Positions 44,716 through 54,155 of a stretch of 64,000 nucleotides of DNA are shown here, in pieces. Under the pieces are notes generated by a model that did no database searches, had not been told where the DNA came from, and worked only from the letters and a program-made list of their open reading frames with translations. The DNA comes from Maritalea myrionectae DSM 19524 (GTDB taxonomy: Bacteria > Pseudomonadota > Alphaproteobacteria > Rhizobiales > Devosiaceae): assembly GCF_000423365.1 (NCBI RefSeq), contig NZ_AUHV01000002.1, positions 603,260 to 667,259 on the forward strand, given 5' to 3'. The position numbers and the translations under genes were made by a program. Position 1 is the first letter of the stretch. Every line of letters starts with the position of its first letter.

Positions 44716-46802
44716 CAGTTTCCTTTCATGCGCCGCTTTCGTGGGCGCGAAGTTCTTTTGCGTTTTGCTTTTTCCATCAGTTCTTCAGCCTTGCCGATCG
44801 GCGCGGCAAAACTATTCTTCTCGACCGGCGCAGCCCAAACAGGTGGTGCAGCCCAATCAATTGTTTCGGCTTTCAAAACGATCACCAGCGCTTTGCCATA
44901 GACAGCCAAGTCCAGCTGCTCATTGGGTTGGGCTTTAACGATCTTGTCCCAACCTTTGTCAAACCGCTGTTCAGCGCATAGTTCCTCAAAAACACGATCC
45001 TCAAAATTGGATGAAAGATGGTGCTTGCCTGGGCCGTTTTCCTTACGGGTCAACGCCATGGTCACTTCATCTTTCAACTTGTCAGTGCCCACAAAAACGA
45101 TGCGGATATCGGTGGTTTCTTTCCGCTTGGCCCCAAGCACTTTTTCCGGTTCACGATATTGAGCACGGTCTTGATCAAAACCACCCCGCCCCTTTGATAG
45201 ATAGAACCGATTGCCATAGCCACGCGTGCGCATTGTGCGCAAAAACTTATAGGCATTTGATGTCGTACCCGGCGCGCCGCCGCTATCCACAATCATGGCG
45301 CGTGGCAACAATTCAAAGCCAGTGCCCACCACCTCGATCGGTTTATCAAGACACTCTTTCAACATTTCCCAATCTTCAATGTAGCGTGGTGGATCAATCC
45401 CACGTTTGTCCGCACCGTTTGGCGCGTCTTTGGGGGGCTGCACAATATCCAAGCGGTCAATGGTGTATCGTTCTAAATCCTCTGTCCAGGCATCCCAGCT
45501 CACCGCAAATTTGTTGGGTTGCACATCCACCTGCACAGTCACAAATCGAGTGCCCGTTGGTGCAATCCCAAGCGGATAGTTTTCGGACAGCTTTTTCAGC
45601 AATTCCACATTGATGGCATTTTCCGCAAGCAGCGCTTTAGGCAAATAGCAACGCCCCTGGTCAATGTTGGTCGTTGTCTTCAGCTTCGTTTCATCACCGG
45701 TGCGCTTAAAATGATCCTCAGCCTGCAATTGCCGGGACACAATCTGTTTCCATGACTGCAAAACCGCAGCTGGACCTTCATGCCAATAGCTCACAATGCC
45801 GCTGCCGCGTATATCCTCATGATCTATGCCCACCAACTCACCAGATGAGCTTTCATGCAGCCACTTGGATTGCCGATTAAGACCAGCCTTTTGGTCCGGA
45901 TCAATCACGCCGCCACAATGTGGGCAGGCCATATAAGCAGATTCAGCGCTTTTGCCGGGATCTCCATGATCCTCCCATTTCAAATATTCAGTCAGCGGTT
46001 CAAACCAGTCTTCGCAAGAAGGGCACGGCCAATAGAGCTTGCCCCGGCTGCCCATATTGAACAGCGAAAGCAGCCCTGTTGTGGGAGGCGCTTCATGCGG
46101 TGACGCCGGTTTCCAGTCCGAGTCAAGTTGCGGACGCGAAGGCGAGCCTTCAGCTATGGCCATCCCGGTGGAGTAAAAAGACTGGATCCGCTTGATACCC
46201 AAATCAAACGGGCTACCCTCTTCATCCACGTCATCCGGCATGCGGTCATAGTCGGTCAAAAACACATCAGGCCAGTCCACCATTGAAAAGAAGTCGGCCA
46301 CTGGCCATGCGATCTGCAAATTCATGCCGCCTTTGAATTTCTTTTCATACAGATTATCGGCCCCACGTCCCTTACCTTTACGTTCAGTTATTGCGGGCGA
46401 TCCATTGACCAGCTTGTCCAGCTTGCTGGTCGAAAACAGTTTCGCCATTTTCTGGCTGGAGCACACCACAAGCATATCCCGTGGCATGCACACAATGCGC
46501 TGCCCGATCGGGTTTAAGATCATCGCTTCGGTCTTGATCGACCGCGCCGGTCCAACAAATATCACAGCTTCAAAGCGCCGGGATGTGGCCATACTCATCG
46601 GCTCGATCAGATGCGGCACGGTGTTGTTGTCCCATGGCCCCGTATATGCCGGTGTTTTGACCTTGCGGTCCTGTTCGGCCCAGGTCGGCACATCAATGCG
46701 TGAATGTGGCGCAATGCTGGGCAACGCTTCGGCGACAATTCCTTCCGGAGTCGCAAACGGTGGCGGCGGCATTGGTGGCAAAAACTTGTTTAGATCACGC
46801 AT
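44715..46802 (-). CDS. Terminase large subunit (GpA family)
   Basis: A 695-residue packaging ATPase/nuclease. The Walker A-like VFVGPARSIKTEAMI and block DVFLTDYDRMPDDVDEEGSP (Walker B region) are visible; CPHCGGVIDPDQ and CPSCEDWFEP form a zinc-binding insertion. The nuclease half contains ATVQVDVQPNKFAVSWDAW-type residues. ATG at 46802 has GGAG 8 nt upstream. A lambda gpA-like enzyme implies cos-type packaging. Confidence 0.9.
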   Translation of the reverse strand: MRDLNKFLPPMPPPPFATPEGIVAEALPSIAPHSRIDVPTWAEQDRKVKTPAYTGPWDNNTVPHLIEPMSMATSRRFEAVIFVGPARSIKTEAMILNPIGQRIVCMPRDMLVVCSSQKMAKLFSTSKLDKLVNGSPAITERKGKGRGADNLYEKKFKGGMNLQIAWPVADFFSMVDWPDVFLTDYDRMPDDVDEEGSPFDLGIKRIQSFYSTGMAIAEGSPSRPQLDSDWKPASPHEAPPTTGLLSLFNMGSRGKLYWPCPSCEDWFEPLTEYLKWEDHGDPGKSAESAYMACPHCGGVIDPDQKAGLNRQSKWLHESSSGELVGIDHEDIRGSGIVSYWHEGPAAVLQSWKQIVSRQLQAEDHFKRTGDETKLKTTTNIDQGRCYLPKALLAENAINVELLKKLSENYPLGIAPTGTRFVTVQVDVQPNKFAVSWDAWTEDLERYTIDRLDIVQPPKDAPNGADKRGIDPPRYIEDWEMLKECLDKPIEVVGTGFELLPRAMIVDSGGAPGTTSNAYKFLRTMRTRGYGNRFYLSKGRGGFDQDRAQYREPEKVLGAKRKETTDIRIVFVGTDKLKDEVTMALTRKENGPGKHHLSSNFEDRVFEELCAEQRFDKGWDKIVKAQPNEQLDLAVYGKALVIVLKAETIDWAAPPVWAAPVEKNSFAAPIGKAEELMEKAKRKRTSRPRKRRMKGN

Positions 46803-47436
46803 CAAACAAACTCCGCCTCACCGGCTTGCTTTTCTCATCATTAGCTTCAACAAAATCGGTCAATCTTGATTGGGCATCCGATAGCGTCTCATCGCAGATG
46901 ATCACCGCCCTCTCCACCGTGTTCCCGTCAAGGTCACATTCACGCTCAAGCCGATCCGGCAACGTTGTGATCGTGTCCCGCAGTAAAACAAATACAGTGT
47001 CGAGTAAGGCCACCACCTCATCCCGATCTATCAATTCACCACGCTGCCGTTGAAAAGCCTCATAATCCATCTGGGCAGTGATGACTTCTTGCTTTTCCTT
47101 CGGCGTGAGGGCGTTGATCCCCTCACCAATGCTGCCTCCGGTCAGTTCCAACTGCATTGCCCGCACGGCACTTTCCGCTGCGCTGCTGCGGTTCTTGTCC
47201 GCCTCTTGTCGCGCATGCCACCACGCCCAGCAGTGCGACAATTGAAATTCGTAGGCTTGCCCGTTTCCCCCTTCATTCAGGATGGGCATGCCCTGATCGA
47301 TCCACTTGTCGATTGTGTTGGTCGAAGTTGAAAAAGCATTCGCCAGCAGCTTTTTAGTGACGACCTCATCCGGCACATTCTCAGAAAGCGGAAAGCGCTT
47401 CACAATCTCATCAAGATCATAATCCTTGAAGTCCAC
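46795..47436 (-). CDS. Terminase small subunit (Nu1/DUF1441-like)
   Basis: A 213-residue DNA-binding protein. The HTH segment LLANAFSTSTNTIDKWIDQGMP is followed by YEFQLSHCWAWWHARQ and a long helical tail. It would recognise the packaging site and pass DNA to the large subunit, which it overlaps by 8 nt. Confidence 0.82.
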   Translation of the reverse strand: MDFKDYDLDEIVKRFPLSENVPDEVVTKKLLANAFSTSTNTIDKWIDQGMPILNEGGNGQAYEFQLSHCWAWWHARQEADKNRSSAAESAVRAMQLELTGGSIGEGINALTPKEKQEVITAQMDYEAFQRQRGELIDRDEVVALLDTVFVLLRDTITTLPDRLERECDLDGNTVERAVIICDETLSDAQSRLTDFVEANDEKSKPVRRSLFDA

Positions 47437-47516
47437 AGCGCGCCTCGCCTTGGGCCGACAACAACATCAACGCCATCATCAACCCCAAAAAGTTTTGTTC
47501 CGAATAAAAGTAATGG

Positions 47517-47537
47517 GGCCCGAACTACCCACGGGCC
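47517..47537 (-). terminator. Possible weak terminator after gpZ-like gene
   Basis: GGCCCG and CGGGCC are 6-bp arms with a 9-nt loop in the 133-bp gap between terS and the gpZ-like gene. Followed on the minus strand by ATTACTTTTATTC. Tentative. Confidence 0.35.
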
Positions 47538-47569
47538 GGTGTGTGCTGGCTGGAAGGACCCGCACTTTT

Positions 47570-48349
47570 TTATGGCCGGACGTTGGCCAGGTGATGGTTG
47601 AACCGTTGGGCGAAGTTGCGCCGCACATATTTCTCAGTTGGTTTGCCGAACGCATAACGTTTGCGATATTTCGGTGCGCCTTCCACAAAGATAAACACCG
47701 CCTTGATTTTAGTGCGGCTTTTGCGCTCATAGATGCCACGGGGCAATCGGTTGATGCCCCGGTCCATCCGTCGACCAGTTGGGACAAAATAGCGTGCTTT
47801 GCCCTGGCGAACGTTGCGGCGACCAGATCGCTTGGTTTCGGTTAGAGTTGAGTCCACACCAACGTGGCGCTCAAGCTGTGCCAAGATCTGCACGATCTTG
47901 TTGCCCGTGATGCCACCATACCGATCGCGCCGATAGCCTATGGCCGGGATTGCAAACTCATTTGGCCCGAGCAGCCCCAACCGACGCAACCGCACCTCAA
48001 ATCCTTTTGCCCGGCGCGGCCCGCCATGCACTTGCGGTGCTATATATTTGGCGGGTGCGTTGCCCTTTGGTGCTTCATCCCTGATGAAAACAGAAGCTGT
48101 AAGTGTTTGCGGTGTCGCCTTGCGAACCTTTGGCGACTTCACCGTGAATGATTTAGGTCGATCAAATGACCGCCTGATCTTATTGCTTTCCGCTTTACGC
48201 GCGCCGAAGGCCACATCATTGATGGCATCCCGCAAAATGTAAGGCAGCTTGCGACGCTCCAATGCGGTCAGGCTATCGCTCACCTCATCAATGTTGGCAG
48301 CAACCTGCATCGCCATGCCGCTGTTGGACCGTCGCGTGATTGGTTTCAT
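47570..48349 (-). CDS. Minor tail protein Z-like
   Basis: About 259 residues, start ATG at 48349 with the frame open further upstream. ALERRKLPYILRDAINDVAF, SFDRPKSFTVKS, VFIRDEAPKG and YIAPQVHGGPRR are the features of gpZ-like tail proteins, which in lambda tightens the head-tail joint. The position before the terminase small subunit is unusual because gpZ normally sits in the head-tail junction cluster. Confidence 0.62.
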   Translation of the reverse strand: MKPITRRSNSGMAMQVAANIDEVSDSLTALERRKLPYILRDAINDVAFGARKAESNKIRRSFDRPKSFTVKSPKVRKATPQTLTASVFIRDEAPKGNAPAKYIAPQVHGGPRRAKGFEVRLRRLGLLGPNEFAIPAIGYRRDRYGGITGNKIVQILAQLERHVGVDSTLTETKRSGRRNVRQGKARYFVPTGRRMDRGINRLPRGIYERKSRTKIKAVFIFVEGAPKYRKRYAFGKPTEKYVRRNFAQRFNHHLANVRP

Positions 48350-48592
48350 GATCCCACTACATCCTAACCCCCTAAACGAAAACACGCCGCCAAGCGGGTG
48401 CCGGGCAGCGTGTGGAATATTGGGCTTAGCCAGTTCAACCTTTTGCAAATTTGCACAAAGTCAATTGCGCAACAAAAAGGCGCGTCCGGTTGGTTTGTCC
48501 GTCGCGCCCGTCTTTGAACCTTTTTCGTTGTGGAAAATACTGTGCAAGTATGAGTGACTCGTCAACCCTCACTTTTCAGATTTTTTTAAACC

Positions 48593-49141
48593 TCACTCCC
48601 AGGGTTTGGCTGCAGCCCTTGGTGGCTGGGGATTATGGTCGTCCAAATTTTTTTCTAAATTATGCGCCAATTGCTCCAATGCGGCCCACCACACCGCATA
48701 AGCAGCACGCGCCTCATTCACGACATGCGGGGCAATACCATCCCAATCATAGATCGGATAGGCTTTGCCATCTGATTGCTTGATGGTGGCAGGCTTACCA
48801 AAGCGACCCACGCGCGGCACCCGCTTGCCAGCGCCTTCAGGATACCAATCTGGCCGCGTGCCCTTCTTGCCATGGAACAGAACCAAATCACGCGCCTCAC
48901 TCGGCAAGGCTTGCACCGCATCGAACACGGCAAAGGCATCGGCATTGCAATTGTTGGCAATCAGCCGCTCCACTTCGCCCTCTTGCACATATGTTCCCAA
49001 TTCCTGAACCGTGGCCAGCGCCCCGCGTGATGAACTATAGCCCAAGCCCACATGCTCACTCACGCTTGCTGCCACATCAGCTTGCTGATCAGCCAGTGCC
49101 CAATGCACCAGATTTTCAATATCAATCAACTTTTTCGGCAT
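48593..49141 (-). CDS. Hypothetical prophage protein, replication/late border
   Basis: A 182-residue protein starting MPKKLIDIENLVHWALADQQ. Features are VSEHVGLGYSSSRGALATVQ and RPDWYPEGAGKRVPRVGRFG. Start chosen because AAAGGA lies 7 nt upstream. No family recognised. The place between replication and packaging genes is where late regulators often lie, but no DNA-binding domain is clear. Confidence 0.6.
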   Translation of the reverse strand: MPKKLIDIENLVHWALADQQADVAASVSEHVGLGYSSSRGALATVQELGTYVQEGEVERLIANNCNADAFAVFDAVQALPSEARDLVLFHGKKGTRPDWYPEGAGKRVPRVGRFGKPATIKQSDGKAYPIYDWDGIAPHVVNEARAAYAVWWAALEQLAHNLEKNLDDHNPQPPRAAAKPWE

Positions 49142-49474
49142 TTTCGGTCCTTTCAACGGCATGGGGAGGGTAAAACCCCGTCAGGGAGGCAAGGGGGAGG
49201 CAAAATCGTAAACTAATCGGCCAATTGCAAATTGCTATCTCATTGTTTTTATTATTATCTTTTCTCATTTGTAAGAGGCTAGGGAGCCTAGGGAGGGTAA
49301 AGTGAAGTCCTTGCGTGTGTAAAAATATGTTTCCCCCTAATACCCCGAATAACATACATGCGCGCGGGTAAACGCTAGGCTCCCTAGCCTCCCCCAATGG
49401 GGTAATATGTTGAATAATTTGAATAAATATGGGGAGGACAAGGATTTCTTGCCTCCCGCTAGGGTCCCTAAACC
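49142..49474. repeat. Repeat-rich putative replication origin or control region
   Basis: This 333-bp gene-free stretch has many GGGAGG-type units. GAGGCTAGGGAGCCTAG (49275-49291) and its exact inverted copy CTAGGCTCCCTAGCCTC (49375-49391) form a 17-bp inverted repeat. Direct copies of GGGAGGGTAAA lie at 49165-49175 and 49291-49301. Further GGGGAGG and GCTAGGGTCCCTA motifs lie at 49184-49201 and 49431-49470. The middle is A/T-rich. Iteron-like repeats directly beside the helicase gene suggest an origin. Confidence 0.5.
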
Positions 49475-51274
49475 TCATCTGTGATAGCCAGGTGGATCAA
49501 ATTTCGGGTCATCAAACCCATCCGCGACACCGGCTGGCACTTTCGGCACACCCATTTCAGTCTTTAATCGCACGCCGATATAGCGTGCTAAACCGTGGCG
49601 CTTGCCCTTCATACCCCCACGGCTTTCAATCTGATCGGGTAATCGCCGGGTGAAAGTGGTCGCAGCGAAGTGAGACCAGCCCTCCTTTTCGCGCACGCTT
49701 TCATAGAATTCATGAACTTCACCGCCTGCCAGTTCGTCAGCTTGATTGCCGGTAAACTCACAATAGGTGTCGAGAAACGCCCCAATCGGGTTACTGTCTG
49801 ACCGATATTCAGCGGTGGCCGCCAACACGGCTTCAGGTGGATTGAGGCCATTGGTTAGATATTCCATCACCCCTTGCACCAACCAGGCAAAAATGCCGTT
49901 GCGTTCGTCCCACAGCTTTTTGCCCAACAATTTATCCACATTTTCCGATGGCACCTGCACTGACCAGGGCACCAGGTTCACCCGACGCCAAATCCCTTGA
50001 TCATCATTGTGGATTTGCGGCTTGTGGTTGCCGGAAATGGTCAGCTTAAAATTCGGGTAAACCTCATTAAATTCCTTATTGAGACCACGGATCAAAATCG
50101 GCTCATCAGATGTGAGTGATTTGATCATGCTCTCCTTGAATTTCATGTTGCTTTCCGGCTCGGATGCACGCACCAGACGCGCGCCTGGGACTCGCATGAG
50201 GTCTGGAGTTGCGTCACTGCCCTTGCGTTTCTGATCCCCGGCCAAAGTCTCAATCGGCACCGTGGTCGAATAATCGTCCAAGATGCGGCAAACAATGTCC
50301 ACCAGGGTAGATTTACCGTTGCGGCCACCACCATGGAAAAAGGCAAATACCTGTTCGTGGGTAAGGCCCGTGAGGCAATAGCCCAAATAGCGCTGAATAT
50401 AATCGCGCACCTCATCATTGGGCTGCACCTCATCCAAAAACTTATGGAAATTCGGCGCACGCGCTTCAGGGTCATATTCAGCCTGCACCAATTTGGTCAC
50501 ATAGGCATCTTGCCGGTGCGGCTTTAGCTCCAAATCCCAATAAGGCCCGGTGTTATATTGATGCTCTTTGAACACCAACAGCCCATTCAAGCAATTGATC
50601 GCCAGTGGATCATTGTCCAACTCGCTCAATTCTTTGGTGATATAGGGCTGGGCTTCGCGCAAGATATTATCGATCTTGGACGAACCAGCCGAACTTTTGG
50701 CGTGGCGCTGGCGCGAACTGCGCCGCGACTGAAGTGCTTTTTTGGTTTGATCCGCCTCATCCATCAATTGGCGCAAATTGCGCAATCGATCGCGTTGTTT
50801 ATCCCCAAGGTCGCTGGGCTTTTTGTTCTTCAACCCATTGTATTCGGGCATACCATCAGCAGCCTCATCAATAATGCGCTGCTCATAGCTGAGATATTCG
50901 ATCAAAAAGCGCTCATTGGCGATGCGCTCAGCAGTATCGTGGGCCAGTTTGCGGATTTGGCTGTCCGTTTCATCCCACTTCCAACGCCGCCCATCATAGA
51001 TGTGCCAACCCACATTGGGCACATGCATCACCTTGCTGCGATGCCGGTGTAAAAACCGCCGCCCATTACCGATGTCCGTTTCCGGTTCATCGCTGCAGTC
51101 AATCAGTTTTGGATCCTGCGCAATCAATTCCGCATTGCGCTCATCACGCGGCAATTTTTTATCGGCAACAGGGATGGTGCCTATATCGTCCGCTGGCGAA
51201 CTTTGGGGAGAAGGGTTTTCACCCGCCTCAACCTCACGCGCATTATCAATCGCATCTTTTATCTTGCTGCTCAT
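49475..51274 (-). CDS. SF3 helicase / primase C-terminal (D5-like)
   Basis: A 599-residue protein. The SF3 helicase core lies near residues 300-450 with Walker A GGGRNGKSTLVDIV, and ASEPESNMKFKESMIKSLTS and KLTISGNHKPQI as later motifs. The N-terminal part includes a D5_N-type helical domain (AHDTAERIANERFLIEYL). It unwinds DNA at the phage origin. It overlaps the primase by ATGA. Confidence 0.88.
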   Translation of the reverse strand: MSSKIKDAIDNAREVEAGENPSPQSSPADDIGTIPVADKKLPRDERNAELIAQDPKLIDCSDEPETDIGNGRRFLHRHRSKVMHVPNVGWHIYDGRRWKWDETDSQIRKLAHDTAERIANERFLIEYLSYEQRIIDEAADGMPEYNGLKNKKPSDLGDKQRDRLRNLRQLMDEADQTKKALQSRRSSRQRHAKSSAGSSKIDNILREAQPYITKELSELDNDPLAINCLNGLLVFKEHQYNTGPYWDLELKPHRQDAYVTKLVQAEYDPEARAPNFHKFLDEVQPNDEVRDYIQRYLGYCLTGLTHEQVFAFFHGGGRNGKSTLVDIVCRILDDYSTTVPIETLAGDQKRKGSDATPDLMRVPGARLVRASEPESNMKFKESMIKSLTSDEPILIRGLNKEFNEVYPNFKLTISGNHKPQIHNDDQGIWRRVNLVPWSVQVPSENVDKLLGKKLWDERNGIFAWLVQGVMEYLTNGLNPPEAVLAATAEYRSDSNPIGAFLDTYCEFTGNQADELAGGEVHEFYESVREKEGWSHFAATTFTRRLPDQIESRGGMKGKRHGLARYIGVRLKTEMGVPKVPAGVADGFDDPKFDPPGYHR

Positions 51275-52413
51275 GCGCCCTCCACCAGCATATCGTTAAA
51301 GTCTTTGCCCGGCATGGCATCCGCAATCCGGGCTTTTAGTCCTGGCCGCAACGACATGGCGCGGCGCGCGCCGCGTATCAGCTTGTTTTCTGTGGCCGTG
51401 CTGTCGCTGTCGCCATCGCGCAAAAAGATCAGTTCCTGGCACCAATGCGGTGGCACAAAGGCGGGTTTGTTCAAATCGGGCATATCCAATTGCGGCTTAT
51501 TGTCCGCATCGATCAGCACGCCACCAGCCATATTGTCGAGACTACAGCCCGCCCAATAGGCATAACCAGGCATAAACGCCTCTTGCATGGCGGTGAGTGT
51601 GGTTTCGATCCCCTCGCCCATCACAATCCCTTTGGGTTGCTTGGGCGTATAAAGCCGGATCGCCCCCTGCTTTTGAGAACCCATCATGATTTTGGCTTTC
51701 ATCTCTTTGCCATCATTTGGGTCTGTCATTCGGGCCTTGCCCTTTGGCGCTGCAAAATCGAGAAACGTGAGATGCACGCCCATCGCCTGGTTGTTTGGCT
51801 GGCGGATAGAGGCCACCATCGCCGGCCCGGTCCAAATGGTTTTCCATGTTTTGGATGTGTCCGTGCCCACAAGCACGCGGCGTTCATAGGCGTTAATTTC
51901 AGCCAGCATCAGCTTTGAACGGCCCGCATCGATTGCGTCCGCAATTTTGCTCAGCCCACGGATACGCAAATAGCGTGAAACCGCGCCGTATGACTTGGGT
52001 GCATGCGCCTGTTTTAAGATGCGTCGTGCCCGTTCTTGCGATTTGCGCCGGGCACGTTCGGCAAATGCCTCTTGGCGCTGCTTTTTTGCGACCAACTCTC
52101 TGGCGCGCCGTTCCTGTTCTTTCGGGTCCACAGGATCCGCTGCCTTGCGGCCCGTAATGCGTTCCAGGGCAGTTTTAAAATCCACCTCTTCAACATGCAT
52201 CACCAGGCTGATCACATCGCCGCCGCCCTTTTCGCACTTACGGCAATGCCATGCATTTTTGGTGATATTGATCGAGAAGCGATCTTCACCACCGCACTTG
52301 GGGCAAGGCCCGCATCGATCGACACCGCCGCGCGACAAGGGCCAGCCCTGTTGCAACGCCCAATCGATGATTTGCATGGCGCGTGCTTCATCTTTGAGAG
52401 GGTCAAGATTCAA
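51271..52413 (-). CDS. DNA primase: CHC2-type zinc finger and Toprim domain
   Basis: A 380-residue primase. The zinc-finger is CGPCPKCGGEDRFSIN followed by WHCRKCEKGGGDVISL at residues 32-75. The Toprim part includes GIVMGEGIETTLTAMQ and VLIDADNKPQ plus FLRDGDSDS with acidic metal ligands. It makes primers for phage replication, working with the SF3 helicase. Confidence 0.9.
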   Translation of the reverse strand: MNLDPLKDEARAMQIIDWALQQGWPLSRGGVDRCGPCPKCGGEDRFSINITKNAWHCRKCEKGGGDVISLVMHVEEVDFKTALERITGRKAADPVDPKEQERRARELVAKKQRQEAFAERARRKSQERARRILKQAHAPKSYGAVSRYLRIRGLSKIADAIDAGRSKLMLAEINAYERRVLVGTDTSKTWKTIWTGPAMVASIRQPNNQAMGVHLTFLDFAAPKGKARMTDPNDGKEMKAKIMMGSQKQGAIRLYTPKQPKGIVMGEGIETTLTAMQEAFMPGYAYWAGCSLDNMAGGVLIDADNKPQLDMPDLNKPAFVPPHWCQELIFLRDGDSDSTATENKLIRGARRAMSLRPGLKARIADAMPGKDFNDMLVEGA

Positions 52414-52658
52414 ACTGACACCTCCCGCCGCTTTGGCGCTTCAATATGCTCCCGCCCCAAATATTCCGTTTCAAACACCCCGTTACTATGCACACGCACA
52501 ACTAGAAACTTATGCGCCGCGCTATGGCTTCCCTTCACAATGGAGCAGGTCATGCCAGGCACCGTTTGTTTGTCGCCTTCATCCGGCCAATCGAGAAAGA
52601 TGAACGGGTCACCTGGCTTCAATTCGGCCAGCTTTTGCGGAAGTGTCTTAGTCTGCAT
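52410..52658 (-). CDS. Small phage protein preceding primase
   Basis: An 82-residue protein starting MQTKTLPQKLAELKPGDPFI, with FLVVRVHSNGVFETEYLGRE. GGAGA lies 8 nt before the ATG at 52658. It overlaps the primase start by ATGA, so it is part of the replication operon. No family recognised. Confidence 0.65.
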   Translation of the reverse strand: MQTKTLPQKLAELKPGDPFIFLDWPDEGDKQTVPGMTCSIVKGSHSAAHKFLVVRVHSNGVFETEYLGREHIEAPKRREVSV

Positions 52659-52789
52659 CACGCACATCTCCAACAAAACTGACCCGGTTTACAAAGTACG
52701 ATCTCGAGGATCACATCAACACTGGATTGACCTACCGAAAGAAATACGAAAGTCTGTTCATGTTTGTTTTGAAAGATACAGGTAAATAG

Positions 52790-53773
52790 ATGACATTGCT
52801 TGAGTCTCTCGTACCGCTGATTGCCGCAATAATCAGTTTTGTCGGCCTTGTCACCGCGTCTGGTGCTATTAGAAAGCTTCCTCCCTGGACTGCGACTGCA
52901 GTTATCGTTGGCATCTATATTATCGGTGCGCTTGCCATGGGTTGGGCTAGTTATTCCTATTTTGGGCACGAGGCGCCTATCTTGGGCGAAGACCAATCGT
53001 TCTCCGACTTTATGTTCAAGGTCGCCACACTGTACGGCGCTATATTTGCTGGCGCGTTGGCCCTTTTTCGCACTCTGGAAGTTAGGCGCGCCAACAATCT
53101 CACCGAGCGATCTAAAACGACCGACGATTTGATAAAAGCGATAGAGCTTCTTGGAGAGAACAACCCGGTCAGTCAAATAGCTGCGGCGCAGATGCTCAGC
53201 AAAATCGCCCAGAACGACCACAATCACGAAGAGACTGTTAAATCGGCACTCGTAGCTCGCATCGATGCTAGTCATTTTAGAAAAAGGCGCGCAATCTTTA
53301 AGAACCCTGCACAAATACATGACGATCACGACGCCATAACTGATCTGATTACCGTTGGGTCTGCCTTGTTTGGCAATGAAAACCAAGCTTTTACAACAAC
53401 ATATTACGCCGTTATAAACTCTTACGTGACTGATGGTATGAAAAACTATCGCTGCAGGACCGCGGCAATTCGTGACGCCACCTTTAACGACATGGTGCTG
53501 AAAAACACAATTTTTGAAGATGCTCATTTTTTCGGCGAAAACAGATTTGAGAATGTTTCGTTTCACAACGTCCGAATTGAGTTGGTTGGCACAGAACAAA
53601 TAAAAGATTGGAGCATTCATTTCGATGAACATTGTAGTGGGACGGTGAACTTGTCGCTGACAAACGAACAACTCGAGGATGTCAAAATTTCGCCCCCGCG
53701 CCTGCAGGGCTTGACGATTGATGCGGCGTGGATTGCCGATCAAGTAGCCAGTGCGCAACTTGAACCGAGTTAA
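52790..53773 (+). CDS. Membrane-anchored pentapeptide-like protein 1 (prophage cargo)
   Basis: A 327-residue protein. Three hydrophobic segments lie at about residues 6-26, 34-55 and 77-95. Next comes a charged helical linker (NNLTERSKTTDDLIKAIELL) with HEAT-like words (GENNPVSQIAAAQMLSKIAQ). The C-terminal 100 residues have pentapeptide-repeat-like periodicity (DATFNDMVLKNTIFEDAHFF). It is on the plus strand inside a minus-strand replication operon and is A/T-richer. No known enzyme domain. A gene of the same layout lies at 56499-57644. Role in superinfection exclusion or defence is a hypothesis. Confidence 0.65.
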   Translation: MTLLESLVPLIAAIISFVGLVTASGAIRKLPPWTATAVIVGIYIIGALAMGWASYSYFGHEAPILGEDQSFSDFMFKVATLYGAIFAGALALFRTLEVRRANNLTERSKTTDDLIKAIELLGENNPVSQIAAAQMLSKIAQNDHNHEETVKSALVARIDASHFRKRRAIFKNPAQIHDDHDAITDLITVGSALFGNENQAFTTTYYAVINSYVTDGMKNYRCRTAAIRDATFNDMVLKNTIFEDAHFFGENRFENVSFHNVRIELVGTEQIKDWSIHFDEHCSGTVNLSLTNEQLEDVKISPPRLQGLTIDAAWIADQVASAQLEPS

Positions 53774-53781
53774 ATTTTTCA

Positions 53782-54039
53782 TCATATCCCCTTCACGATC
53801 GGTTTAGGCACGACCCGGTCTCGCCCTTCTTCAAAGGTCAATTCGGCAACGCCCTGTCTCAGCAATTCAATTGCTTCAAGCGCTTCGCCCTGGCTCATTT
53901 CCAAAAAATAGGGCTGGCCACTCAGCGCCAGGCGCAGCCGGTTGTGGCCGGACGGATCCAACACCAATTCGCCCACCACATGGCGGCGGGGTGGCGTCAA
54001 TGCCTGTTTCACAAATTCAGCGCGTTGGTGCCGGTTCAT
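53782..54039 (-). CDS. Small phage protein
   Basis: An 85-residue protein starting MNRHQRAEFVKQALTPPRRH. The ATG at 54039 overlaps the stop of the small hydrophobic gene upstream (CAATGA). It contains ELVLDPSGHNRLRLALSG and EEGRDRVVP. No family recognised. Confidence 0.6.
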   Translation of the reverse strand: MNRHQRAEFVKQALTPPRRHVVGELVLDPSGHNRLRLALSGQPYFLEMSQGEALEAIELLRQGVAELTFEEGRDRVVPKPIVKGI

Positions 54040-54155
54040 TGAACACCCCCAATCAAGCCGCACCAACAACCTGGTGCGATCCCGTCACACAGCAAGCCAA
54101 TGCTCACCAGCAGCAGCGACAAAAGCGCCAAGCCGACTAAAAATTGCAGTTTCAT
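54036..54155 (-). CDS. 39-residue hydrophobic peptide gene
   Basis: A short frame with a strong site (GGAGG, 6 nt spacing) starts at ATG 54155 and ends at 54036. The product begins MKLQFLVGLALLSLLLLVS and has Cys residues near the C-terminus (LCDGIAPGCWCG). It looks like a signal- or membrane-peptide. It overlaps both neighbours (ATGA) in the operon. Confidence 0.6.
   Translation of the reverse strand: MKLQFLVGLALLSLLLVSIGLLCDGIAPGCWCGLIGGVQ

Noticed and set aside
49122..49478. Minus-strand open frame of 118 codons in the repeat region
   Set aside because: It spans the inverted repeats and has no ribosome binding site or family resemblance; the region is better read as non-coding.
52658..53785. 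Minus-strand open frame of 375 codons opposite pentapeptide protein 1
   Set aside because: The plus-strand frame has membrane helices and repeat structure, and fits a start codon; the antisense frame lacks any such features.
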